Shown here: piece after piece, positions 44,879 through 52,920 of the stretch | How positions within the stretch are numbered: position 1 is the stretch's first letter | How the letters are laid out: the number at the start of each line of letters is the position of its first letter | Source: Jiangella mangrovi | GTDB lineage: Bacteria > Actinomycetota > Actinomycetes > Jiangellales > Jiangellaceae | Assembly (NCBI RefSeq): GCF_014204975.1 | Contig: NZ_JACHMM010000001.1 | Coordinates: 5,456,037 to 5,520,036 of the forward strand | Direction of reading: 5' to 3' | DNA length: 64,000 bases | Notes under the pieces: generated by a model | Told to the model about the DNA's origin: nothing | Databases searched by the model: none | What the model saw: the letters and a program-made list of their open reading frames with translations, nothing else | Made by a program: the position numbers and the translations under genes

Positions 44879-47548
44879 TTAACGGGGGGTGACGGCCGCG
44901 GCGCCGCCGAACCGCGGCCCGAGCTTGAGCAGCGCGGGACCGGCCGTGGCGCCGAGCAGGCCGGCGATCAGCACCGCGAGCAGGACGTACTGCATGGGAC
45001 CGACCGGTTCCCCCGGCGTCGTCTGCGCGACGGGAACGTCGTCGCCGACCGCCGGCGGCTGGTCGTCCCCCGCACCGCCCGTCGCGCCGTCCGGTGCGGG
45101 CGGCAGCGACGGGTCGTCGGTGGGGTCGTCGCCGCCCGTGGGCGCCAGCCCCGCGGGATCGGGGGCGTCGCCCGCCCCCGGGGCGCCGTCGTCGGCGCCC
45201 GTCGAGCCGGGACCACCGGCCTCCGTGCCGCCGGCCTCGTCGCCGCCGTCGCCGTTCCCCTCGGCACCGTCCTCGTCGCCGCCGTCCTCGTCGCTGCCGG
45301 GCACCAGGCCGGGCGGGTCGCGCGGGTCGTCGGTCGCGACCAGCGCCTCGGCAACGGCCAGCGTCTGCGCGCGCAGCTCGTCGTTCAGCGGGGAGTACCC
45401 CGGCGGGAGATCGCCGGCGGCCAGCCCGGGCGTCTGTCCGTCGCCGGCCGCGTAGCTCAGCATGGCGGAGTAGTCGGCGAGCGCGTCGTCCTCCTGGTCG
45501 GCGCGCACCGCCGCGTAGGTGATCATGGCGAGCGGGTACGCGTCGGGGTCGGCCGCCTCGGGATCGATGGCCAGCACGTCGTCGATCTCGCTCGGCACCA
45601 TCGAGTCGACGGCCGCGGCGAGGCTCGCCGAACCCGGCTGGACGAACTCTCCGGCGGCGTTGCGCAGGCTCGCGACCGGCAGGCCGTACAGCTGCGCGGA
45701 CGCGGAGTCGGTGACGGCGAGTTGCCAGCGCCGGCCGGGCGCCTGCGGCGGGATCTCGGTCCACCATCCGGGGGTGCCCGACGGGCTGACGGCCAGGGTG
45801 TCCCAGTCCGTCTTCGAGCCGGCCTGCCCGAGCCGTGCGCGCAGGGCGGCGTCCTCGAAACTGGTGGCGAAGAAGAGCAGGTCGAGGGTGCAGTACCCAG
45901 GTGCGGGGATCTGCGGCTGGGTCGTGTTCTGGTAGCAGGCCTGGACGTCGCGCGGAACGGTGTCGGGCGCGGGCGGCTCTGCCAGACCGAGTTCCTCGTA
46001 GGCCGGGTTGACGACCATGCCGTGGTCGTCGGGCTCGCCGGCGAGCCAGGCGCTGGCCTCTGCGTCGGCCTGGATCCAGCGCCACAGCTCGCGGAACGCA
46101 TCGGCGGGGTTCGGGCCTGAGATACGCAGGGCGTTGCCCGCGGCGAAGCCGAGATTGCGCACCGGCGCCTCCGGGTTGAGCTCGGTGAACTCCGGATCGG
46201 CGCTGATGTCCGTGGGGTTGGCCACCGCCCAGGCAGGTGGCTCGTCGAGACCCGTGAACGCCTCGTATCCGCCGGGCACGTCATGCCGATAGCTCTGCGT
46301 GAGCAGCTTCGCCACCAGGCGCGGGGTCAGCCTGAGGTCGCGGACGATCGTCCCGTCGGGTTCCTCGATGTTCAGGGCGATCACGAGTCCCGAGACCGCG
46401 ACGGGCGCGTGCAGGACCTCCGGCCCTTCCTCGCCGGTGACCACGGGCGCATAGGTGAAGGCCAGCCCGGCCGCACCCGGAGTGTCGGAGGCGACCTGGC
46501 GGCGGCCCTCGGCGTCGGACAGCGCCAGGTAGGAGAAGGCGCCGCCGTCAGCGGAGCAGAGCTCCGGCAACCAGGAGAAGACGGCGCGTGCCGCCAGCTG
46601 CGAGCCCACCGTCGGGCGCTGCTCGGACTCGGTGGGGCAGGTGAGGTCGACGCTCGCGAAGTCCAGCCGGACCTGGATCCGCTGCGCCCAGTTCGTCGGC
46701 GTCAGCGGCGAGCCGTCGGCGTACTGAAGCGCGTTCGTCCCGGTGCCGATGGCCGAGCCGTCGAGGCGATGCCCGCCATGTGGGACCACGACCAGCCAGC
46801 AGTCGCGGCCGTCGGCCTGGGCGCCCTCGACCGGTGTGCCACAACCGAGGTACGGCGCGTCGATGGCGTCCTGAACCGTGAAGATCGCCTCTCCGTCGCC
46901 CGCGTCGTCGGTGCGCACGCCGCGCACCTCGTTGGTGGTCCACCGGCCGAACACGTTCTCGATGTCCGCGGACCACACGAACTCGTCGGAGTCGGCCGCA
47001 CGGAACGGGACCTCCGCGACACCCCCGCCCGGCGGGATGTAGTGATCGGGAACGCTCTCAGCCAGCGGGTCGGTGGGCTCGACGCCTCGACCCCGGACGC
47101 TCGGCTCGATCCGGCCCGGATCGGACATGCCGGGGGCGCCCCAGACGCAGTTCTCGGGCAGCGGGCCGGTCTCCTCGTCGCCCCAGCACTGCATGATCTG
47201 CATGTAGTTGCCGGGAAGGCTGCCCACGCTTCCAGGCGTCGGCTGCCAGCCGCTCCACCGCACGTCCAGGGACTGCGCACGGATGTCGTCGGTCTGCGAG
47301 ACCGTCACCTCGAGGCCGTCGAAGTCGTCGTACATGAAGTGCTCGGGGTCGCGCTCCTCGACCACCGTCGAGTGGTCGGCGCCGATGATTCCGTCGGACC
47401 ACCGCAACGTGACGGCCGAGTCGGTGAGGTCGCCGGCGGCCGCGCCGGCCGTCGGCGTCGCCGGCTCGTAGGCGAGCAGGCCGACCCCGGCCACCAGCGC
47501 GAGGGCGGCCGATACCGCCCGGATACGCAGACCAGACGAGATGATCAC
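44879..47548 (-). CDS. 889-aa membrane-anchored surface protein of the pst operon
   Basis: Signal-type N-terminus (hydrophobic residues 10-37), a large ectodomain of about 700 residues with ten or so cysteines, a long Gly/Asp/Pro-rich linker (about 730-850) and a C-terminal membrane helix (PMQYVLLAVLIAGLLG). Parts recall periplasmic-binding folds (LRLTPRLVAKLLTQSY is like the PstS helix before the phosphate loop), but I do not recognise a family. GTG overlaps the pstS stop by 4 bp, so it is made with PstS. The matching architecture of the two, ectodomain plus linker plus C-terminal helix, suggests they sit side by side on the cell surface. Confidence 0.7.
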   Translation of the reverse strand: MIISSGLRIRAVSAALALVAGVGLLAYEPATPTAGAAAGDLTDSAVTLRWSDGIIGADHSTVVEERDPEHFMYDDFDGLEVTVSQTDDIRAQSLDVRWSGWQPTPGSVGSLPGNYMQIMQCWGDEETGPLPENCVWGAPGMSDPGRIEPSVRGRGVEPTDPLAESVPDHYIPPGGGVAEVPFRAADSDEFVWSADIENVFGRWTTNEVRGVRTDDAGDGEAIFTVQDAIDAPYLGCGTPVEGAQADGRDCWLVVVPHGGHRLDGSAIGTGTNALQYADGSPLTPTNWAQRIQVRLDFASVDLTCPTESEQRPTVGSQLAARAVFSWLPELCSADGGAFSYLALSDAEGRRQVASDTPGAAGLAFTYAPVVTGEEGPEVLHAPVAVSGLVIALNIEEPDGTIVRDLRLTPRLVAKLLTQSYRHDVPGGYEAFTGLDEPPAWAVANPTDISADPEFTELNPEAPVRNLGFAAGNALRISGPNPADAFRELWRWIQADAEASAWLAGEPDDHGMVVNPAYEELGLAEPPAPDTVPRDVQACYQNTTQPQIPAPGYCTLDLLFFATSFEDAALRARLGQAGSKTDWDTLAVSPSGTPGWWTEIPPQAPGRRWQLAVTDSASAQLYGLPVASLRNAAGEFVQPGSASLAAAVDSMVPSEIDDVLAIDPEAADPDAYPLAMITYAAVRADQEDDALADYSAMLSYAAGDGQTPGLAAGDLPPGYSPLNDELRAQTLAVAEALVATDDPRDPPGLVPGSDEDGGDEDGAEGNGDGGDEAGGTEAGGPGSTGADDGAPGAGDAPDPAGLAPTGGDDPTDDPSLPPAPDGATGGAGDDQPPAVGDDVPVAQTTPGEPVGPMQYVLLAVLIAGLLGATAGPALLKLGPRFGGAAAVTPR

Positions 47549-49362
47549 GAGGTCCTCCCGGCAGGATCGTTGCGACTCCCGAGTGCCCGGGAGATCACCG
47601 GCGGGCCGAGGACCACGCCGAGAAGAAGGGCGCCGGCCAGCACCATCAGCGTGTGCTGGAAGCTCCAGCCCGACGACGCCTGGAGCGACACCGGCACCGC
47701 GGACACGTTCTGCCCGCCCCCACCGGCGTCCGTTCCGGCGTCACCGCCGCTGATGATCTCGCCCGTCTCCGGGTCGAACACCGGCGCTCCGGTGTCGGTG
47801 CCCGTGTCGGCGCCGGCCGCTCCGGTGTCGGCGCCCGCGTCGGCGCCGGCCGCTCCGGTGTCAGTGCCGGTCGCTGCGCCGCCGGGCTCGGTGCCGGTCG
47901 CCGCGCCGCCGCCGTCGGCCGCACCGCCTCCGCCGTCGGCCGCACCGCCTCCGCCGTCGGCCGCACCGCCACCGCCCTCGGCCGCTCCGCCGTCACCGCC
48001 TCCGCCGCCGTCACCGCCTCCACCACCGTCGGCGCTTCCGCCCGGTGGGTTCGGCGGTGTCTCGTCGTCGTCGCCACCGGTGCCCGTGGTGCACTGCGTC
48101 GCTCCGACGGCGTCACAGGCCGGAGGCTGGGGCGCGTTGATGGCGAGCGTGTTCGTCCCGTCCGGCGAGAAGGTGGGGTTGTTGCAGCCGGCGAGGTCGA
48201 TGGACTGCACCTCGACGCCGGGGATCTTGCGCACCTGGGCGAAACCGGCCTGCACCAGGTTGATCGGCAGCGGCGAGTAGCCCAGTGGGCCTGCCGAGCG
48301 CTGTCCCTCGCACAGGAAGTAGTAGGCGAAGGACCCCAGGGTGAGACCCTTGGCCTCGGTGAAGCCGTTCTCGAGCTTCGTCGGCAGGATCATGTACGAG
48401 TACGACGACAGCGGATACGCGCGCCGGTCGGCGTTGCGGTAGACGTTGTCGAGGTTCTGGGTCAGGTAGTCCGGCGACGCCGGGTTGTTCTCGATCTCGG
48501 CGCCGAGCAGGCCCACGGCGACGGCCTCGGCCGTCGGCTCGATGTAGTAGTCCGACGCGTTGCGCACCTTGGCCACCGGGAACCCGGACTGCAACGCGTA
48601 GGAGTACTCGACGTAGGTGATGGCGCCGGCAGCGCGCGCGACATAACCGGCGACGCCGTTGGAGGTCGCGGCGCCGATGAACGGAGAGCCGGGATTCGGG
48701 TAGCTCGACGTCGGCGTGCACGGGTTGCGCCCCGTCTCGGCGCAGAACGCCTCCCAGATGTCGGGGTGCTGATCGTTCATCCAGGCGGTGAACTGCGCCG
48801 ACGTACCCGAACCGTCGGATCGGAACACCGGGACGATCGGGATCGCGGGCAGGGTGAGCAGCGGGTTGTCCGCCCTGATCGCGGCGTCGTTCCACAGCGT
48901 GATCTGGCCGGTGAAGATCTTCGCGATCACGTCGCCGGACAGACGCAGGTTGGTGACCCGCTGCCCGCCGATGGTCAGGTTGTACATGAACGCGGTGCCA
49001 CCGGCGACGATGGGCATGTAGGCGTACCCGCGACGCGGCGGGTCGTCGGTGTTGTTCCCGTCCTGCACGCCGTACGGGATCTCCGACACCGCGAAGTCGA
49101 CCACGCCCTCGCGGAACTGGTTGCGGCCGTTGGTCGAGCCGTTGGCCTGGAAGTTGATGCGCATGCCCTGCTGCTCGACGTTGGCGCGCCAGGCGTCGAC
49201 GGCGTTGGAGCTCCAGGTGGAGCCGGACCCGCTGACCGGGAAGAAGCTCGCCGCCATCGCCTCACGGGCGGCCCCGGTGACGACGGCCTGGACGATCAGC
49301 ACGAGTGCCAGCAGGCCGCCGACCCAGCGCAGCACGATCCAGCGCGGAGATGTCGGGGTCAT
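47545..49362 (-). CDS. pstS: Membrane-anchored phosphate-binding protein PstS
   Basis: 605 aa, against about 340-380 for a usual PstS. N-terminal signal/anchor (residues 9-32), then a complete phosphate-binding domain: GSGSTWSSNAV, ANGSTNGRNQF and FRSDGSGTSAQF loops, about residues 38-400. A Gly/Ala/Asp-rich linker of about 150 residues and a C-terminal helix (HTLMVLAGALLLGVVLG) follow. There is no lipobox, so the protein is tethered at its C-terminus in place of lipidation. ATG overlaps the pstA stop (ATGA). AAGGA lies 12 bases upstream. Confidence 0.9.
   Translation of the reverse strand: MTPTSPRWIVLRWVGGLLALVLIVQAVVTGAAREAMAASFFPVSGSGSTWSSNAVDAWRANVEQQGMRINFQANGSTNGRNQFREGVVDFAVSEIPYGVQDGNNTDDPPRRGYAYMPIVAGGTAFMYNLTIGGQRVTNLRLSGDVIAKIFTGQITLWNDAAIRADNPLLTLPAIPIVPVFRSDGSGTSAQFTAWMNDQHPDIWEAFCAETGRNPCTPTSSYPNPGSPFIGAATSNGVAGYVARAAGAITYVEYSYALQSGFPVAKVRNASDYYIEPTAEAVAVGLLGAEIENNPASPDYLTQNLDNVYRNADRRAYPLSSYSYMILPTKLENGFTEAKGLTLGSFAYYFLCEGQRSAGPLGYSPLPINLVQAGFAQVRKIPGVEVQSIDLAGCNNPTFSPDGTNTLAINAPQPPACDAVGATQCTTGTGGDDDETPPNPPGGSADGGGGGDGGGGGDGGAAEGGGGAADGGGGAADGGGGAADGGGAATGTEPGGAATGTDTGAAGADAGADTGAAGADTGTDTGAPVFDPETGEIISGGDAGTDAGGGGQNVSAVPVSLQASSGWSFQHTLMVLAGALLLGVVLGPPVISRALGSRNDPAGRTS
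47911..47994. repeat. 21-bp tandem repeats in the pstS linker
   Basis: Three near-perfect and one degenerate copy of a 21-bp unit encode the heptapeptide Ala-Ala-Asp-Gly-Gly-Gly-Gly in the wall-spanning linker of PstS. Length variation between strains would be expected. Confidence 0.75.
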
Positions 49363-50612
49363 CGGCGTTGTCCTTCCTCCTGTGTGGTGAACCTGGGGCG
49401 GGCCGCGTCGGTGCGGCGGAACCGTTCGGCGTCGCGGCGCGACGCGAGGACGCGGCGGTGCTGCTGACGCCGGGTGAGCTGACCCGGACCGCGCCCGCCG
49501 ACCGCCCGGCCGACCGCGAACAGCAGCAGCACGAGCACCATCAGCGTGGCCGCCGTGCCGAAGCCGCGGGCGATCATCTCCGGCTGGGGGTTCTTCACCA
49601 GCTCGAAGGTCAGCAGCGGCAGGGACACCATCGGCCCCTCGAGCGGGTTGGTGTTGACCGCGGCCGTGAACCCGGCGGTCAGCAGCACCGGGGAGGTCTC
49701 GCCGATGCCGCGTGCGGTACCGAGGATGATCGAGGTCATCAACCCCGACCGCGCCGTCGGCAGCGTGACGTGCCACACCGTCCGCCACTGCCCGGCGCCG
49801 ACCGCGTAGGCCGCCTCCTTCAGCGTCCCGGGCACCAGCCGCAGGACGACGTCGGAGGCGCGGATCACGATGGGCAGCATCATCACCGTGATGGCCAGCG
49901 CCGCGGCCGAGCCGGACTGCCCCAGGCCGAAGGCCGTGATCCAGGTGGCGTAGATGAACAGACCGGCGACGATGGACGGCAGCGCCGTCATGGCCTCGGC
50001 GATGGTGCGCACCAGACGGCTGAGCCGGCCGGGGATCTCGTTGAGGAACACCGCGCAGACGATGCCCAGCGGGATGGTGATGGCCAGCGCCATGGTGATC
50101 ATGATCAGCGTGCCGACGATGCCGTGCAGGATGCCGCCGCTGGTCAGTGGGTCCAGCGGACCGGTGACCCGCATGTCCTCGGTGTAGAAGTTCAGGTTCG
50201 GCAGCGCCTCGGCGCCGCGGCCCAGGGTGTAGAGCACGACGAACACCAGGCCGACGCCGAGCAGCAGCGCGAGCCCGTGAACGGCGACCGCTGCCACCTT
50301 GTCGCGCACGGCGGGGCCGTCGTCGTCCAGAGAGACGAGCAGTGCGTAGACGATCAGGAACAGCACGTAGGCCAGGACGACGAACCCGATCGCTCCCTCG
50401 AACGGCAGCAACTGCGTGAAGAGCACGAACGTGATCGAGACGGAGGCGGCGAACGCACCCACCAGGGCGAAGATGTCGGACGTGCGCAGCAGGACCAGGC
50501 TGCGTCGCGGTTCCTCGGGACTGCCCGGCGGTACGGGCGGCGGCAGCGTGGTGCCCCCCGTCGACGGGTCGTCGGCCCCGACGTCGGCGGGCCGGATGTC
50601 GACAGCGGTCAT
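49359..50612 (-). CDS. pstA: Phosphate ABC transporter permease PstA
   Basis: 417 aa, longer than the usual ~300. After an N-terminal Pro-rich tail of about 40 residues and an extra membrane block (about 42-130), the PstA core follows with VFLNEIPG, EAMTALPSIVAGLFIY and the EAA loop TLKEAAYAVGAGQWRTVWHVTLP. A basic C-terminal tail of about 40 residues is also extra. It forms the phosphate channel with PstC. It starts 10 bp after the pstC stop. Confidence 0.95.
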   Translation of the reverse strand: MTAVDIRPADVGADDPSTGGTTLPPPVPPGSPEEPRRSLVLLRTSDIFALVGAFAASVSITFVLFTQLLPFEGAIGFVVLAYVLFLIVYALLVSLDDDGPAVRDKVAAVAVHGLALLLGVGLVFVVLYTLGRGAEALPNLNFYTEDMRVTGPLDPLTSGGILHGIVGTLIMITMALAITIPLGIVCAVFLNEIPGRLSRLVRTIAEAMTALPSIVAGLFIYATWITAFGLGQSGSAAALAITVMMLPIVIRASDVVLRLVPGTLKEAAYAVGAGQWRTVWHVTLPTARSGLMTSIILGTARGIGETSPVLLTAGFTAAVNTNPLEGPMVSLPLLTFELVKNPQPEMIARGFGTAATLMVLVLLLFAVGRAVGGRGPGQLTRRQQHRRVLASRRDAERFRRTDAARPRFTTQEEGQRR

Positions 50613-50622
50613 CGTCGTCCTC

Positions 50623-51648
50623 TCATGCGTCGCTCACGGCGCCGGAGCGCGACCGGGCGATGATCGACGAGGCGGCGAAATTGACCACCAGCGTCATCAG
50701 GAACAGGGCGAGGCCGGCCGCCATCAGGGCCGACAGCTCGAAGTCGCTCGCCTCGCCGTATCTCAGGGCGATCAGCGCCGACACGGAGTTGCTGCCGCTC
50801 TCGAGGATGCGCGGCTGGATCTCGAAGACCGGCGAGATGACCATGTAGACGCCGATGGTCTCGCCGAGTGCGCGACCGAGGCCGAGCATCGTCCCGCCGA
50901 TCATGCCGCCCTTGCCGTACGGCAGCACGACCGAGCGGATCATGCCCCACTTGGTAGCGCCCAGGGCGTAGGCGCCCTCGCGCTCACCGGCGGGCGCCTG
51001 GGCGAACACCTCGCGCATCACCGAGCACGCGATCGGCGTCACCATCATCGCGACGACGATGCCGGCGATGAGCGTGGAGGCCGTGTAGACGGTCTCCGTG
51101 GCGAGCGGGTCGCGGGGATCCGCGCCGTCGACCGACAGGAACGGGATCCAGCCGAGCCACGTCGAGATCCACCGCGACAGGCCGAGGATGTTCCACTGCA
51201 GGAAGAAGGCACCCCAGAGGCCGTACACGACGCTCGGCACCGCCGCCATGAGGTCGACCATGCTGATCAGGGTCTGTTTGATCCGCGCGGGGGCGTACTC
51301 GGAGATGTAGAGCGCCGTGCCGACGGCCAGGGGCACTGCGACGCCTATGGCCACCAGGGCGATCAGGACGGTCCCGGTGAGCACCGCGGCGATGCCGAAG
51401 TCGCCGCCGTTGGGCTCCCACGCCTCGGTGGTGAGGAACGAGATGCCGGCCTCGCGCAACGCCTGGATGGCGCGGTACCCGAGGAAGATGCCGATCAGGG
51501 ACATGATGGCCAGGACGGCGAGGCCGCCGCTGCGGGAGACGCCTCGGAAGATCCGGTCGCTGGGTCCGATGGCAGCCTTCAAGGCGCGTGGCGCGTCCTC
51601 GGTCACCTCACCCGTGGGCTCCACACGCCTCGTGGTCGTCGTCGACAT
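50623..51648 (-). CDS. pstC: Phosphate ABC transporter permease PstC
   Basis: 341 aa, six membrane segments. Family blocks YISEYAPARIKQTLISMVDLMAAVPSVVYGLWG and the EAA loop GEREGAYALGATKWGMIRSVVLPYGKGG are clear. It is the first gene after the PHO-box promoter. GGAGAG lies about 9 bases before the ATG. Confidence 0.96.
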   Translation of the reverse strand: MSTTTTRRVEPTGEVTEDAPRALKAAIGPSDRIFRGVSRSGGLAVLAIMSLIGIFLGYRAIQALREAGISFLTTEAWEPNGGDFGIAAVLTGTVLIALVAIGVAVPLAVGTALYISEYAPARIKQTLISMVDLMAAVPSVVYGLWGAFFLQWNILGLSRWISTWLGWIPFLSVDGADPRDPLATETVYTASTLIAGIVVAMMVTPIACSVMREVFAQAPAGEREGAYALGATKWGMIRSVVLPYGKGGMIGGTMLGLGRALGETIGVYMVISPVFEIQPRILESGSNSVSALIALRYGEASDFELSALMAAGLALFLMTLVVNFAASSIIARSRSGAVSDA

Positions 51649-51713
51649 CAGCCAGAGCTCTCCGTCACTCGCTCCCCCTGCACAACTACATCCCCAAGAT
51701 TTAGATAGACATT

Positions 51714-51742
51714 GAATAGATCGCGTTGATGCAACATGTCAA
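51714..51742 (-). promoter_or_regulatory. pst operon promoter
   Basis: Minus strand: a perfect TTGACA (51742-51737), 17 bases, then CTATTC (or TATTCA with 18). It lies in an AT-rich patch about 65 bp before pstC, with the PHO box 34 bp further upstream, the order expected for an activated promoter. Confidence 0.55.
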
Positions 51743-51775
51743 CATTGCCACGATGTAGCTCCCCGGCCAACGGGA

Positions 51776-51797
51776 TGGGGATGAACGCTGGGTGAAC
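51776..51797 (-). promoter_or_regulatory. PHO box (PhoP-binding direct repeats)
   Basis: Minus strand: two consecutive 11-base units GTTCACCCAGC and GTTCATCCCCA, matching the known Streptomyces PHO-box pattern of repeated GTTCACC-type units. It points to PhoP control of pstC and downstream genes under phosphate limitation. Confidence 0.75.
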
Positions 51798-51818
51798 CAT
51801 CGGGCCGCCGAAGTGAAA

Positions 51819-51851
51819 CGGGCCGGCACCCCGTCCCGAGGTGCCGGCCCG
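51819..51851 (-). terminator. Terminator hairpin after GDPD-like gene
   Basis: CGGGCCGGCACC and GGTGCCGGCCCG, a 12-bp perfect stem around nine bases, 14 bp after the stop at 51865. It separates this gene from the pst promoter. Confidence 0.75.
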
Positions 51852-51864
51852 CGTGTTGCGAGCG

Positions 51865-52725
51865 TTAGTCGAGAAGGCCCGCGAGCAGCGCCGGGACGTT
51901 CGTCACGATCCCGTTCACGTCGCGGTCGATGTAGCGGGTCATGAGCGTCTCGGTGTCGACGGTGTGCACCGACACCTTCAGGCCCAGCTCCTTGATCCGG
52001 TCGATGTGCGCCTCGTCGGCGACCGACGTGACGATGTCGACCTCGTGGGCCCACTCGCTGACGGCGACCAGATCGGCGTCCGCCGGCCGGAAGTCGTAGA
52101 TCACGCCCACCGGCACGTACGGCGCGAGCGCGTGGAAGGCGTTCGCCGAGTCGACGCTCGCGGACTTGACGACGAGCTTGTTCAGGAGCAGCGCACGAAC
52201 CAGGTAGTACGGGTTCGCCGCCAGCTCGTCCCTGACGTCTTCCTCGATCCCCGGGTAGAGCGCGGCGTTGCGGATCTCGATCACGATGCCGTCGCGGTAA
52301 CCGGCCTCGGCGATGACCTCACTCAGGGTCGGGATGCGCTCACCGGCGAACTGCGCACCGAACCAGGAGCCGGCGTCGAGCTGACGGAGCTCCGCGAGAG
52401 TGAAGTCGCGGACCAGGTACGGCGACCGCCCCGGGAAGACCTCCTCGACGTTGGTGGTCCGGGCGAGGCCCGCGTCCTGGATGGCGACGAGCTCGCCGTC
52501 CGAGGTGCGCTGGATCTCGACCTCGGCGTAGTCCGCACCCTGGTCGTAGGCCAGGTCGATCGCGACGAGCGTGTTCTCCGGCGCCGCAGCGGAGGCGCCG
52601 TGGTGCGCGATGTTGGCCGGGTTATGGAAGCGGCCGGTGGCCTGGGCCGGGGCGACCGCGGCCGTCGCACCCACGGCGACGAGAGCGGACACCACGAGGG
52701 TGCGCTTGAGCAGGGAGTTCGGCAT
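51865..52725 (-). CDS. Secreted glycerophosphodiester phosphodiesterase-like protein with altered active site
   Basis: 286 aa. Signal peptide ends APAQA near residue 29. The GDPD fold is recognisable (AHHGAS, PENT, TSDGELV, LARTT, VHTVDT). However, the usual H-R-G is HHG (H41 kept), the E-x-D metal pair is E68-x-E70, and the second catalytic His of the HD motif is Q83. The family hydrolyses glycerophosphodiesters to release glycerol-3-phosphate. With one catalytic His missing, activity may be changed or lost. ATG at 52725 follows AAAGG. It lies next to pst, in keeping with phosphate scavenging. Confidence 0.8.
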   Translation of the reverse strand: MPNSLLKRTLVVSALVAVGATAAVAPAQATGRFHNPANIAHHGASAAAPENTLVAIDLAYDQGADYAEVEIQRTSDGELVAIQDAGLARTTNVEEVFPGRSPYLVRDFTLAELRQLDAGSWFGAQFAGERIPTLSEVIAEAGYRDGIVIEIRNAALYPGIEEDVRDELAANPYYLVRALLLNKLVVKSASVDSANAFHALAPYVPVGVIYDFRPADADLVAVSEWAHEVDIVTSVADEAHIDRIKELGLKVSVHTVDTETLMTRYIDRDVNGIVTNVPALLAGLLD

Positions 52726-52865
52726 GTGACTGCCTTTCGGGCTGGTAGGGGCTGACAAGATCAGAGCCTCTCGGCAGCCGGTGTCGACCAGGTGTCTATG
52801 TCCTGAATTGTCACAAAATAGAGTGGCCCAATCTAACGTGGCGAGCGGGGCCGGGAACGCGGAAC

Positions 52866-52893
52866 GGGGTGACGCTCACAGGAGCGTCACCCC
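52866..52893 (-). terminator. Terminator hairpin after metallophosphoesterase gene
   Basis: GGGGTGACGCTC and GAGCGTCACCCC with a four-base loop, a perfect 12-bp stem 27 bp after the stop at 52921. Confidence 0.8.
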
Positions 52894-52920
52894 ATCGTCG
52901 CGGAGCAGAAGGAACGAGCC

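Noticed and set aside
47911-47994. CRISPR-like array in the Gly-rich region
   Set aside because: Units are contiguous 21-bp coding repeats without spacers and stay in frame with pstS.
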